Source: Nyssa sinensis
Taxonomy: Eukaryota; Streptophyta; Magnoliopsida; Cornales; Nyssaceae
Assembly: GCA_008638375.1 (NCBI GenBank)
Contig: CM018051.1
Coordinates: 32,337,740 to 32,401,739, forward strand
Reading direction: 5' to 3'
DNA length: 64,000 nt
The notes under the pieces were generated by a model. The model was not told the origin of the DNA and made no database searches. It saw only the letters and a program-made list of their open reading frames with translations. The first letter of the stretch is position 1. Every line of letters starts with the position of its first letter. The position numbers were made by a program, and so were the translations under genes. This document shows, piece by piece, positions 12,880 through 24,865 of this stretch.

Positions 12880-13270
12880 GACATTTCTTTTGGTCGAATA
12901 GACTCTACCATTGAGTCCAGAGCGTCGAAGAAAGTCAGTTTAGACCTTCTTTGGTTTAATTTGGCTTTTGGTGTACTAGGGGTAATTTGGTCATTTTACC
13001 CTTTTACGTGTCTTTATTTTTTTTCGGGTCCCGTCTCTTAAAATGGACCCTACCATCAGTCTCAGAGTATCCAAAATAGTAAGGATACACTATTTATTTG
13101 TTTAATTCGGACTTCGTTTGACTTGTTTAGGGGGAAGGGCAATTTGGTCATTTTGACATTTTTAGGAGTCTTAAATTTTTTGGGGCCTCATCTCATGTCA
13201 CAGACCTCACCAATGGACTCAGAGGGTCCGAGATAGTAAGGTTACATATATAACTTGTAATTTTTGGACA
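12880..13270. repeat. Shared LTR module array, A1 copy (about three units)
   Basis: Three diverged units contain GACTCTACCATTGAGTCC-like, GGGTAATTTGGTCATTTT and TTTTTCGGG blocks with spacing near 125-140 bp. The same array on the opposite strand occupies about 35745-36170 in A-prime. Confidence 0.65.
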
Positions 13271-13517
13271 ACGGGCCATTTCGGAGCATTTAATTTAATT
13301 AATTTCATTTAATTAAATTAATCTTGATTAAGCATAATACATATATTATTTTGTACATAATTAGAACAGGTTGAATAGGGTGGCATGCTGGCCAGCGTGT
13401 CACCTCCCTCCCTATACCACGCACGTTCGAATCTCACCAGGTGCGGTTGCACCTTTTAATTTTCGGATTTAATTAGATATATAATATATATTTATTGGTT
13501 CGCATATATGGCACACG

Positions 13518-13590
13518 CGCATGCGTGGCCGAGTGGAAAGGAAGGCTGTGTGGGCGCGTAGGTCAGGGGTTCGAACCCCACTGACCGCAA
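13518..13590 (+). other. tRNA-Ser/Leu-like sequence, antisense to A1
   Basis: TGGCCGAGTGG (13526-13536) is a textbook A-box of the Ser/Leu type, and GGTTCGAACC (13568-13577) is a perfect B-box inside a GGGG/CCCC T-arm flanked by GGTCA and TGACC. The 5' side does not pair with the 3' acceptor side and the spacing is too short for a complete Ser or Leu tRNA. A second, weaker candidate (B-box-like GTTCGAATCTC) lies near 13427. It may be a relic of a tRNA-derived insertion or a Pol III promoter-like element in U3. Confidence 0.5.
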
Positions 13591-15289
13591 TCCTCCTTCT
13601 TTTTCTCTTTTTCTTTTCAATTTCAAACAGCCCTATATATGCGCCCCAAAACGACGCCGCCGCATTAATGCGGTGGCAGCCCCGGATATCACCACGTGTC
13701 CGAGCCAACCCTTCAACTCGGTTTTAAATGGTTTGCGAGTCGACTCGGCCTCATCTTCCCCAACGATCCCTCTCTGTAACCCTAGAACCCGAAGCTCAAA
13801 AGCTTCTATTTCGTGCCATTTTTCTCAACCATTTCTCTCTGTTTTGATGGGAAACCCTTCCTACAACATCACTAAACAACTTGGCATTCGTTTGAGAGTT
13901 CGAATCGAACTCATTTGCTCGGTTAAAGGGGCGATAATCCTGACTGTAAGTGGCTCGTTCATGCTCATTTCTTCACCATTTTTAGTGAGGATGGGCTTAT
14001 TTTGATCCTCTCTTCATGAGGATTCAAATCCCATTCATGGATGTTGGTTTAAATGAGAGTTTAAGGGTTTGGGTTGTAAACCCGTAACCTGTAAGTCCAT
14101 GTTTGGAGGTCTTTCTTTGGGATTTTTGATCGCGTATATAGGTTTTTAGGATGCTCTTAGGGTCTTCTTGAGGTCTTGATAGACCAAATTTGGTTTAGGG
14201 AAAGTTGGTTCCGACCTGCTCCAAGCAAGGTCCATCCATGGCTACCTTGTGTACGGCCTGTGTTTCTTAGGTGTTTTAGGTCTAGATTTTCATGCATAAT
14301 TCATGTATATTCATCCTAACCATCATATATGCTAAATCAAAGGCTTAAAACAGATTCATACATATAAAAATTCTAGAGAGAGAAATTCAAGTGTTTAAGG
14401 GTTTACCTTGTTTCAAACTGTTTCTCTCTCCCTTGCTCCTTGCTTCCTACTTCTGAATGTCCCAGAAACTCCTTCAATCTCTCCCTCACTCTCGGATGGT
14501 TGTGTTTTGTGTGTATAAGCACCATGTATTTTGTATAAGGAGAAGAAATCATGGCAATTTCTGATTGCCCCTTTCTTTGGTTTAACCCATTTCAGGCTCC
14601 TTCATGAGTGGCCTGAATTGCCACTGTTGGGCAGGCCATGAGTGGCCGGTTGTGTGTGTGTGTGGTGTTTGACTTACATATATATATATATATATGTATA
14701 TGTACATAGTTCAACCCTAATACACCTTGGATAATACACATACCTCTCCCACTTTTGTACACTTTGGACAATAACATGCCCTATTATACATACATTTCAT
14801 ACATACATATTTTGGCATACATGCATGCATTCACATACCCATATATATATTCATGTATAATTATATATATATATATATTTATTTATTTAAGGTTATAATT
14901 ATTTATACAGTATATATATATATATTTCTATATTTAATTACGTATATTAGTTGTTACAATTTATTTCTTATACTTAAAATAATTAATTACTTTAAAAATT
15001 AATTATTTTCTTAAATGTATTATCTTGTACTAATCTTCGTATTCTCGTAATATTTGTCCAAATTCTCGTACTCGTATCAACAATTGGTAGTTGACGTGAA
15101 AATGTAATTATCATCAAAATCGACATGTTGGTGATTGCAACGAAAGTGATGTACAGTCATCCTGACTTTTCAGGACATTTACTTAAAAGTTCGTGCGTCG
15201 GGGTCGACACCGACCTTGTTACTAAAGGTGTTGATTTCCAATTTCAACACAACAGCTTAATAGTCCCTAATTTGGGTCGGGGTATTACA

Positions 15290-15890
15290 TACTGAGGCCA
15301 CAATCACATAATATCATATCTCTCAAACCTTATATAACTTTAAATTTAATCTGAGTTCAGCAACTTAATATCAATTTAACTCAAAAGACCCTTCACCAAC
15401 ACACTGCTGCAAATTTCCTTTCTCCCATAAATTCTTTACTCAATTCTGAGTCACAATAGGCAACCGCAACATTATCATCCAACAACTTATTGCTATATCA
15501 CTCAAATGGTTTTGCTATCCAACCAATCTCAACTTCACGGCATCCTAACCCTTCCTTCACTCTGAGGTTACTAACTGGTACGATGTCCCTCCAATCTCAC
15601 AAGGCTAACTAATATTGGCAGCTCATCTCCATTACTGAATGTGAACTAACGTCTCCGTCATAGCTGCAGCAAAATGAAGACCTATGAACATCATTGAAGC
15701 ATCCATGGTGTAGCTCCATGGAAGAGGCAACATTTTCAAAATTTCCTTTGTAGGTGCGGCTTCAAATCTGGATTGCTACTGCTACCGTCAAGTTCAGCAA
15801 TTTCTTGAACCACCTGTAGCTTCCTTTTTCCTCAGAACTCCGGCTGCTTCTACTTATCTATCAAGTTAGTTCGCAACTGCTCAACATCAG
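15290..15890 (-). mobile_element. D1 middle segment between A1 and A2
   Basis: It starts with the second TACTG and ends with ATCAG, the left flank of A2. Around 15375-15400 it matches D2 near 29600-29640 (AAAGACCCTTCACC). No gene was seen. Confidence 0.7.
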
Positions 15891-17412
15891 TGTCATTACC
15901 CAAAATCCACCTTTTGCTGATCTCGAGTCGCAACCGCCACCCTTCGGCCCGAGAGCCTTAGGGCAAGGCTCACATAGGTAGCAGTATCGAATAGATGTGC
16001 GACATGTTGTTTCCAGAAGCCTGAAAAAAAATTTCTTTTCTTTTCTCATTTTAAAATTTTCACATCCATCCGGTATTGCCGCTCTTTACATTGTGGTATA
16101 CATGACCATACATTTAGAGCATAACTAAAAACTTAAAGACTTTATAACATTACATGTCCACTGCCCCGAGAGGCTTAATACACATTCTTACATTGTCTAC
16201 TAATACAAAATGTACTATTAGAGTTCATAATGTCTCCCAAAAGAAACTACTTAAACATATCTTCCCAAACGGCCAGACTCATCATCATCAACATCAAAAT
16301 CAGATCTGTCGTGAATCACCTGAAAGGGGGACGGATAAAAATCCGGGTAAGCTAATCTAAGCTTATGAGTAATTCCTGCATTTGTCATGGGGTTTTCAAT
16401 TGGCAGTGGTTTTGCACATGAGAGTTTAAAAAAATACTCACTACCAATTGTTCGTACGTTTAGAACACAGAGTATATGCATTCTTAAAACAGATAGCTTT
16501 AAAACATTTAAAGTCTTCAAGCTAAACATACATTCTTCAAGTAGAGTATACTTCAAAAAGCATATAAACATGCATAATAGAAATGGGGGTAAAAACCTGT
16601 TTCCATTTTCAAAAGCGTTTGTCATTTTATCTCTTTAATTAGGTGGAATCTGTTTCGAACCAAACTCCCGTCTTTCCTGTCAATGCTACGATCTCATTTG
16701 CCTGGGGGATTAGATCCTGCTACCGGGCATTTCTTTGTGTCATAGTTGCATTCGGAAGAATATCAACGTCGACTTCGTGTCATAGTTGAATCTCAAAAGA
16801 TTTCAACATCGTATGCGGTACTTAAGTACCAATTATCTTATAAAACATTTATCACTAGCTTCTTCAATAGATACTTTTCATGAGTATTTAAAACGTGAAA
16901 TATATAACTTCTACAATAGGACTTAAAATACTTGGAATAATCAAATTCAGAATATTTAAGAAAATCGGCATTTTTACTCAAACATGCTCAATATTTCTAA
17001 GAAAGAAACTGTATAAAAACATTTACGGAGCATGTCATGTCACATCCCCCATACCCACCCTGTGCGGATTAGGGGCATGCAACCGGCCAGTTAGGCACCC
17101 ATCGGGTTTTTTTTTTAAATCAAAATGCCGACGGTAATCCTAACCACAGGCCATTCATCAGTAACATCCAAGTACAATGCATTCAATTAATATAAGTTGC
17201 AGCGGAACTAAGGGAATGCATAACACCTTGGCAGAGCCATTAATACATCCATGGTTAACTATTACATCATTGTCCTACAAAAGATACGAGTCTTAGGTTT
17301 CAGTACATCATATTCAAAAATGGAGTTAGGTACAAAAATGGTTAATTCATAAGTTCTTCAAAATAGTTCTCCGGGTCTCCAACCCGCTAATCCTGGTCGC
17401 TGGGTCCCTCAC

Positions 17413-17911
17413 CTGAAAAATGTTAGGGAAGGGGTGAGCTTTAAAAAGCCCAGTGAGTAACACGGGTCCCCTGTCATGGGTTTCAAACCATTGTTGTTTA
17501 TAAAACAGGTGGTCGGATTAGACATTTCAGAGGATATAGTTAAATCCGTATATTTGAACAATTTTAAAACAAGAATACAGTCAAAACATCATAGCAACAG
17601 AACAGTTCAATAATGAGCGGAGCAGAACAGTAAAACAGGATAACAGTACAGTATGCACAATTTAAATAGTGCAATATGCTCATACAGTGTTCAAGACTGA
17701 ATTTGGTACCATGAGTCAGTTATTCTTTTAGTAAAAACAAGGATAATTTCATTTCAATACGGAACAGCGAAATCGGACAGGGTAAAATATAGTCATGCAT
17801 TGAGTAGAAGCATGAAAGACAGTATATCAGTAGGAACAGTACAGTACAGTATAAAAATACAATAACTAGACGGTGTACTTATACACCAATTCAGGAGTCT
17901 AGGTTACTCAC
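17413..17911 (-). other. Predicted second intron in G1 (499 nt)
   Basis: The minus-strand donor is CACAAG/GTGAGTAAC, a near-perfect plant 5' splice site. The acceptor is TTCCCTAACATTTTTCAG/G with a CTAAC branch-point match about ten bases upstream. The same pair occurs in both C LTRs (905 nt apart in each), and very similar acceptors occur in B1 and B-prime. This is prediction only. If used, it would replace the last residues of the LTR protein with a downstream exon. Confidence 0.5.
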
Positions 17912-18345
17912 CTTGTGCGGTAACGGGACTTAACTGAGAAGCCTTTCTCTTCTTCTTATCCTTCTTTATCCTAGAAAATTTATGAACATTTCATAAATCT
18001 CACATGAATCTTAACTTGGTTTATTCTAATTCAAAATTCAACCTGAGTTAGACTATCTCGCTGTCTATGTGTTTTTATGATAATTGAAATTCACCTTTGC
18101 ACCCACTCTTTCAGGGTTTCCGTGTCTTCCTGTTTCTTTAGTTTAGCCTCCGCGACCATTGCCTTGGTACGCATCTTGTATATAAACGGTCGAACGGAGA
18201 CTACCTCGGTTGTTTTGGCTATCCTTATGTTCCGTTCAATAATCTTTTGTTGCCATAATAGTTGTTGCATGAACTCCTGTTGCTTCTTGTCAGCTAGTCT
18301 TTCGGCTTTAGACATAATGGTAAATTTCTTGTTTTTCCCTTCCAT
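17904..18345 (-). CDS. LTR-embedded spliced gene, G1 copy (apparently intact)
   Basis: Exon 1 is 18095-18345 and exon 2 runs from 17970 to the TAA at 17904-17906, with a 124-nt GT-AG intron (17971-18094). Spliced, the frame is 105 codons plus stop, the same length as the A-prime ORF. Exon 1 starts MEGKNKKFTIMSKAERLADK. Shared with family A are the blocks TIM-KA-R, D-KQQ-FMQ-LL, IAK-TEVVSV-PF, TKAMVAEAK and TETL-EW, despite extensive DNA divergence, which suggests past selection on the protein. The intron splits the same AG/G codon, and exon 2 continues with a Lys-rich tail ending near KASQ, where A-prime has KAPQ and stop. The protein is small, highly charged and helix-prone, with no membrane segment or signal peptide. 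Function is unknown. Without splicing the frame stops right after EWVQR. Confidence 0.7.
17971..18094 (-). other. 124-nt GT-AG intron in the G1 LTR gene
   Basis: The minus strand reads GTGCAAAG/GTGAATTTC at the donor and ATTTTCTAG/GATAAAG at the acceptor. Phase and codon (AG/G) are identical to the A1 intron, while the length and most of the sequence differ. The 3' part keeps an ATTTATGAAAT...CATAAAT stretch seen in both introns. Confidence 0.75.
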
Positions 18346-18479
18346 GACTGGCTTGAGTTTTTATCCTATAGCATGATCCCAAGAAGTCAGGATGTGTACT
18401 ACCTCTAGACAGTCCGGTCATGAAATTATTTAAGCTTTCATTGGGTTAGTTCTTAGTTCACTCGGATGTTATCTAACTC

Positions 18480-18945
18480 GATACAGGGTTAGGGGTATTT
18501 TGGTCATTTCACAGTTGTGAAGTTTCGACTCCGATTCGTCATCCAATCACGTGTATAGTCCCCTACGTGTCAGGGTTTCTATTGTTTTCAGTTTCGTCTC
18601 AATCGGACTTTGTTTGGGTTCTAAACAGTGTCAGGGGAAATTTGGTAATTTCGTGTGTTGCATTTTTCGGCACTTTATCTGCTAATACGGACCTCACCGT
18701 TGAGTCCAGAATGTCTGACATAGTCAAAATAGACTATCTTTTAGTTGTATTTGGGTTCGAGTATCATCAAGGGCAGTATGGTCATTTACTCCTACGTGTT
18801 TGTATTTTTCGGGACTTAATTTCCCAAATCGGACTCCACCATTGAGTCTGGAATGATTGAAATAGTGAAAATACACTATTCGTTTGACTTATTTGGACTT
18901 CATTTGACCTATTTATGACCTAGGGGTAATTTGGTCATTTTTATT
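18480..18945. repeat. Shared LTR module array, G1 copy
   Basis: Units carry GGGTATTTTGGTCATTTC, GGGGAAATTTGGTAATTTC, TTTTTCGGCACTT and GGACCTCACCGTTGAGTCC, with about 130-140 bp between equivalent points. Confidence 0.65.
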
Positions 18946-19164
18946 TAATTAATAAATTAATTAAATAATTTAATTTATTATTTATTAAATTATCAGGGGT
19001 ATAAATGAATTAAAACATCAGAAACTGGGCCACAGTGTAATATTCAGAACTGTTGGGGGTTGGTTTGCAATTTTCCAAAAGGTTTGAACTGAACCAAAGG
19101 GTTCAGTCCTTAAGCAATTGAACCGGATCGGTCCAATCCGGTTCTGACCGGTTCAAGGTAATGT

Positions 19165-19187
19165 GCTGACGTCATGCTGACGTCAGC
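19165..19187. promoter_or_regulatory. Paired TGACGTCA palindrome, G1
   Basis: Two TGACGTCA motifs (the core bound by plant bZIP factors of CRE/as-1 type) are separated by a few bases and together form a larger near-perfect dyad. The same arrangement is present in A-prime, C1 and C2 at the equivalent place, about 0.8-1 kb downstream of the leader in sense orientation. Binding is inferred, not shown. Confidence 0.5.
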
Positions 19188-19214
19188 CCTAAAATTTAAA
19201 ATTTAAAATCAGTT

Positions 19215-20160
19215 ATGTTAAAACGACACAGTTTGGTTTTAAACGGGTTATCCGTTTCTCGGTCGGGTCGGGACCCGACCCGAAAACCCGATCCATGCCC
19301 GACCCGTACTGTTCATCGTCTTCACCCGTCTAGGGCCACTGTTGCCCTAGAAAATTGCAGAATTTTCTCCCTCTATTTCGTGGAGTTTGAGGTGCGGTTT
19401 TCAACAGGTTTTGATCCTAAACGACTTCTGGGAGTAAAACGAACCTCTTGGCATTGGTTTCAAGCTTCAGGTTCATCCATGGTGTTCTGTTTCGGCCGAC
19501 GTTCAGGGGGAATTTCAGTTGGGTTGCATGGCCTCGTTTCTCAACCATTTTGGACAGGGTTTGGTTCTCTGAAATCCACACAGCAAGGGCTTCGATCCCC
19601 CATCCTTAAATCTCAGTTTAGGGGTCTAGTTTAAAGGTTTGGTTTTTGGGCCGAGAAGAATAGCCTCGGTTTTGAGGGCTTAGACCTAGGTCTCTAGGTC
19701 GTGTATAGTGTTTTTCGGGGTCCTAGGAGGGTCCATTTCATGTTTTGATCATCCAAAGTTCGGTTGGTTGAGGTCGAATCAGACCTGCAACCTCAAGGTC
19801 CATCAATGGCGGTTGCTATGGGTTTGGGTTTTTGGGGCAGTTCTGATGGTCCAAATGTTCACAATCGATCCAGATTTTATGGTCTAAACATGATACATGC
19901 ATTAACAATCCTAAAAGCTATAAAACAGTAGCCAAATCAAAGAGGAAAATTTCAGAAAATTTTGGACAACTGACCTTCGTACAGTGGTCTCCCTCACTGG
20001 CTGTGCTCAAACAGAACCTTCAACAGTTGGCTTTGATCCCTCCGTGCACTCCCAGACCTTAGCTCCCTTCTATTGCTTCTTCAATGGCCAAACTCACACA
20101 CAAGGTCTCACTTTCTCTCTCTAGATTCTCTCCCTTTCTCTCTAACCCACACTCTCTCTA
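19215..20160 (-). other. G1 leader and first-intron region; no gene
   Basis: Several open stretches on the plus strand (one of 139 codons at 19215-19634) are antisense to LTR transcription and show no recognisable domain. On the minus strand, a leader rich in AG repeats (about 20000-20160) leads to a possible donor GTACGAAG/GTCAG near 19975. Confidence 0.45.
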
Positions 20161-20437
20161 AAACAGTAAACTAAACCCTCAATACAGATCTGGTCTCATG
20201 CATATAGGGAGACACACATATCTCACATTTTCTCTTAACCTTCCATCTTCCCACATGCATGATTGTATTGCATGAAATCTGGTTGGAAGAGAGGTTTAAT
20301 CATGAACTGTAGGCATGATGGCTAGGGCTTAGGGTGATGCATGCTGAGGTGTTGCATGCTTGTCCATTGGCCACTTTGGGGAGAGGCCAAATCAGATTTA
20401 TACTTATATACATATCTTTGTACATATATACACAAAA

Positions 20438-20516
20438 GTGTTCCTAGCCTAGGTGGTAATTTTTTGGTAAACCAAATTTTGCCTAGTTTGGTCAAGGGAT
20501 CAAATCCTCTTGGCCA
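20438..20516 (+). other. tRNA-like unit, antisense to G1
   Basis: It has TAGCCTAGGTGG as an A-box-like block and GGTCAAGGGATCAAATCC in place of the B-box stem-loop. It is a degraded version of the B1 and C units at the same U3 position. Confidence 0.4.
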
Positions 20517-20830
20517 CATTTTTGGTCTTTTTCCCATATTTCGGGCTTAGGCCCTGTTTGGCTGCACATTAATGCAGTTTCACTGTTTTCTTCCTAACTT
20601 TCATTCTGTAGCTTATTTTTCGACGCGGTTTCTTTCAGTCAACTCCTAGTTAGGTTAGCTTCAGTGTCTGAGGGTTCAGTGACAGTAATCAGTTTCTCAG
20701 AATTTTTTAACATTTGCTAACATGGGTTTGATCAGTGTTAAACAGTTGATTCTAAACAGTTAAATGCCAGATCAGATTTCAAGAAGAGTTTTTCATTACA
20801 TAATTTAATAATTAAGTCTGGGGTGTTACA

Positions 20831-23191
20831 TGTCACAACAGAATATTTTAAAACATCAATCATATAAAGACTGAATTTGATATTCAAATGCTTCACATAA
20901 CTTGACTTTAAAAACTTCTTCAAATATATGGAGTTAAATCTCCACTTCAAATACAGGGTTACTCACCTCAGTCCTTAGGGTCAGTGCTAATAATGCGCTT
21001 TCCCACTTCCTCTGTAGTTCCTAAAAACAATTAATATATAGTCTCATTAACTTCACATCACTACAATATCACCTAGTGATGCATCTTAACTTATGCTTAG
21101 TTCGTATTAAATCCTAACTGATTTACGAATATTCCATAAATTTCATGCGTACTTAATTTAACTCATACTCTTAACCTACAACACAATTTAATGTGTTAGG
21201 AATTAATTTCATTTTAAACTATACTCTTCTGGTAGCTTCATTAATCATAAATTTAATTTACTTACTTCACATATTTATGTGTCGTGTCGTTTCGTATTTT
21301 ATTTTGAAATACTAACCTTATTATTTTGTTTAGTACTTCGGGCAACATTCTAGTTTATAGCCACCTAACTTGTGCTATTCATCAAATTATATGTCTCCTC
21401 ATTTTAAGGACTTATTTTGGTCAAATAGACTCTATCATTGAGTCCGGAACGTCGAAGGAAGTCGGTTTAGGCTTTTGTAGAATTCAATTCAGACTTCGGT
21501 ACTAAAAAGGGCAAAACGATCATTTTGCACTTTTACGGGTTCTTACTTCTCGAGACCCCTTTTTACAAATTGGACTTCACGGTTGAGTCCGGAATGCTCG
21601 AAATAATAAAAATTTACTATTCTTTTATTTTAATCGGAGTCCGTTTGACTACTTTTTTATTTAGGGACATTTTGGTAATTTCTTTTAATTTAATTATTAT
21701 TTTATTACTTGGGGTCAAATTGGAATTACTATAAGTTCTGGGTAAATTCTGAATTTCAAAATTTCCTATTCCAATTTGGAATAGCCAAACAATGGATAAG
21801 CCAAAAACCTTGGATAAGTTATCCTTGTTCTCATTTTCAATTAAATTTTCATCTACTATTCTTGTATCCAAATAGCTCCAAATCACCATTTTTTTAAACT
21901 TTTAAAAATCCCTCATGTTACACTTGTATTGGGTCTAGCCCATGGGTGGATGGACGGGTCAACCCGACCCGACCCATGGCCCAAAATCACAAAAAAAAAA
22001 CACAACACGCATGTGCAGCGTTTTTTTCGGCCAGCTTGCACCGGTCATCTTCTCCGGCGATGGCAGCTGTTTTCTGGCAATTTTCCGACATCCGACCACT
22101 TGGGTCACCTTATACTCTTCATGGAATTTCATATCTACCCTCAGAATTCAGTTTGGACCATCGGAAGGCCTCGAAAAGTGGAGTTGCAGCCAGCTCCGGC
22201 GAGTTGTCCCAACTTTCTGGCGAACTGAATTTTTACTTTTTCATGACTTTTTAGCCATTGTTTTGAGCCCAATTACCTACAAGTTGCTGCACTTATAGAC
22301 AACAATTTCCAATTCATAAAACGAGCTAAAATGATGTAAAACTCAATGACTTGAAAATTTCCTTCAAACTTTAAATTGGTTTTTCTCACTCATTTTTTAA
22401 CCAAATGAGCTGTGGTTTCTTCCTAAATTCACCATTTTTCATGCTCTTTAAAACCATATAATTCTTTCTAAGCTTTAAGCAATTCTACAAAAAAGCCAGC
22501 AAATTCGAAACATGAAGATACAGTAAATTTCTCACCTTTTCTTTCGGTTTCTCCTTTTTTCTCTTTCGGTTTCTCACTTCTAAATGTCCCAAAACTCCTT
22601 CAATCCCTCACTCCCTCTAAGCTCTCAGTTTGACTAAATGGTCATGTGTATACAATATGTTTATATGTGTATATAACTATACATGATCATCACATTTTTT
22701 CTTTTGGTTGCCTCAACCACTAGCTTACCCATTGCTTGCTGCAGCATCTCTAATGAGTGTCCTTTATGTTTGCATGATGTACCCCTCTCTGGTTTGCATC
22801 ACATGGCTGCTATTTTCTTTCATCATTCATTCTCATGTAGAGAACAGCTGTGTAGCTACTGTAGCCACTGACTCTCTCTCCTTAGTCCTCATTTTCTATC
22901 ATTTCTTCTGAGCAAACCCCATCTCTTTCTCTCTAGAGATCTGTTCACCGACAGAGCACTGCCCCTCTTACTTTCTTTACAAATTTCCTGCACCGTTACA
23001 CTATACATACTTAACACATAAATGCCCATGTGCCCCTCCTTGCCGCAACTACCTCCAACACTTCACACACACATAACATACATATACACACCACCTGTTA
23101 TAACTCCACCGTACACCTGCCGCACCACTATATTTATATATACATATTTTTGGCCAGCTTCAAGCAACTTCTATGAAGCTTCCTAATTCTT

Positions 23192-23225
<34 letters not shown>

Positions 23226-23966
23226 TATCATATAGTTAGTCAGCCCCTTGTTTTTTTTTTTTCTTGTTTCCTCTAGTAGTTTTTTTGAAGCTTTAATATT
23301 TAATATATATATATATATATATATATAAATATATGGTCTTCTAGCTTCTATTGGAAGCTCCTAATTTTTATACTTATAATATTATAAATATGCATACATA
23401 TTTATATAATTCCTTTCGAATATATATATATATATATATATTTTTGATATCTCCCATGATTAATTTCATATTTTCTTTTATTCCAACAGCTTCTCGTTAG
23501 CTTTCTGGATATAAAGATAATAATATATATATATATCTTTATACATATAAATATTTAATATATATATATTTTATGTCTCACCGTACTAATAGTTTATTTC
23601 ATAAAATATTAATTTACGAATAGCAGTAAATTTGGCTTAAAGCCAAGACTCAGTATCTTAATCATTTATTTTGCCAATAGTGTGTCTTCATTCGCGTCTC
23701 ATATTATTTTATATTTAATTCTTCGCATTGGTCCCGTATTGTCCATTTTGACACTCGGTTGACCAGGTTATCAATTTCCCGAGCATACACCATCTTTGGT
23801 GTTTTTGGATTAATCTTATATTTTCTGATAATTCATGCAGTTCGTATTAGCTCGGTTATTGTTTAGTCATATACAATTTCTGACTAACTTCCTTAATCAT
23901 TCTTCATGTTATTTCTAATTAATAATCAACGGACTAATTATCAATTAATCGAGTCGGGGTGTTGCA
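20831..23966 (-). mobile_element. A2 remainder; no coding region
   Basis: Holds the exon-2-like relic, the shared module (21395-21690), an overlapping set of open frames at 21929-22298 on the antisense strand with no homology I recognise, and long TA microsatellites (about 23190-23225, 23300-23330, 23420-23445). I treat all of it as LTR. Confidence 0.65.
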
Positions 23967-24834
23967 ATCAGCCTCACGCCCTATAGCAGCTGCAGCCACG
24001 GCTACAGCTGTTGCTGCTCATGAACTGCTAAATTCCCCTTTTCTAATCTATCCCAGGAACTGAATCAATCCTCCAATCCATCCAGTGCTAGCCTGATCAG
24101 CAGACCCGAGAGCAACAACTTCTTCACTTTTTCCCTCAGTTCTTCTCCAGATTTTCTCACAATTTCAAGCAGCTTCTACTGCCGCCTCTTACCCTTTCTT
24201 GTATATCCACATGCTGCACGTTACACACACAATATATATATACATAAATCTCTCCTGCACCGCTACACCTGAACCACTTCTGCACTTCCGTCTTTCCTTG
24301 CTCTCTCGGCTGCTTTCTTTTCTCAATTTTTCTCTCATTTCTCCCCCTGTTGCACCGTCACACACGCATATATATATATATATATATATATAAATACTGA
24401 TATGCCTATACCACTACACCTGTTGTAGCTACTTGCACCACCTTTATTCTCTCGGTTTCTTCCCCCTTTTTCTCTCTCTTTTGAGCCCTTTTCCTTGGCT
24501 GCTTTCCTTGATTTTTATATACATTATATTATACATATATAACCACTTGCATGGTAGGATGTGGTTGTTGGCAGTCCACATACTAACACACATATAACTG
24601 CAGCCCCTCTTTCTTGACTTTTCTTTTCTTCTATGTTTTCTTTTCATTTTCCTGCTTCTTGTCTCACTTGGTATTATATATATACATTATATAAAAAATA
24701 AAATCACGCCCGCTAACACCACACAACATGCTGCACTATGCCCCCTTTTTCTATTGTTTTTCTTTTCTATTCTTTCTTACTACTTTCTTTCTTTTCTTCC
24801 TGCTCTCATTTAATGTTTTCTTGTATTTGGTGTC

Positions 24835-24865
<31 letters not shown>

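Larger units (their letters stand above)
5563..15289 (-). mobile_element. A1, giant solo LTR (4.3 kb net) carrying an LTR gene; split by B1
   Basis: Starts TGTCACGACCCG and ends GGGTCGGGGTATTACA, with perfect TACTG duplications at 5558-5562 and 15290-15294. It is inserted in D1. It is the same family as A-prime (34054-37899), which lies in the opposite orientation; long stretches match, for example 6300-6470 with 37020-37200 and 12540-12960 with 36070-36490. Sense strand is minus. It holds the frameshifted LTR gene at 12240-12722, a shared-module array at 12880-13270 and tRNA-like sequence near 13518. Net length is about 4,333 bp against 3,846 bp for A-prime. Confidence 0.87.
17038..20830 (-). 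mobile_element. G1, giant solo LTR (3.79 kb) carrying an LTR gene; nested in A2
   Basis: Starts TGTCACATCCCCC and ends TCTGGGGTGTTACA. Perfect TGTCA duplications lie at 17033-17037 and 20831-20835. Related sequence in A1 and C reads through the empty site (GAGCATGTCATAACAG). Sense is minus. In transcription order it has a tRNA-like antisense unit (20438-20516), TATA-type tracts near 20390-20430, a leader near 19990-20150, GGGTCGGGACCCGACCC near 19265, the TGACGTCA pair (19165-19187), a shared-module array (18480-18945), the LTR gene (17904-18345) and a second donor/acceptor pair. Confidence 0.86.
15891..23966 (-). mobile_element. A2, giant solo LTR (about 4.3 kb net) split by G1
   Basis: Starts TGTCATTACCC and ends GTCGGGGTGTTGCA. 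Perfect ATCAG duplications lie at 15886-15890 and 23967-23971. The U5-proximal kilobase is related to A1 and C (CCGCCACCCTTCGGCCC block, TCGAATAGATGTGC block). The part right of G1 follows C more closely, including an exon-2-like piece (minus strand, near 20965-21025) with TTTTTAG/GAACTACAGAGG before it and GAG/GTGAGTAAC after it. A shared module lies at about 21395-21690. There is no counterpart of LTR-gene exon 1, so the coding part is missing here. Confidence 0.82.

Noticed and set aside
13518..13590. Functional tRNA gene
   Set aside because: No acceptor-stem pairing and no convincing anticodon arm; kept only as tRNA-like sequence.
19215..19634. 139-codon plus-strand ORF in G1
   Set aside because: Antisense to LTR transcription, starts in the GGGTCGGGACCC dyad, and is not open in related LTRs.
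21929..22298. Overlapping 99-, 118- and 102-codon ORFs in A2
   Set aside because: Three overlapping frames in one LTR stretch, antisense to transcription, with no homology recognised.
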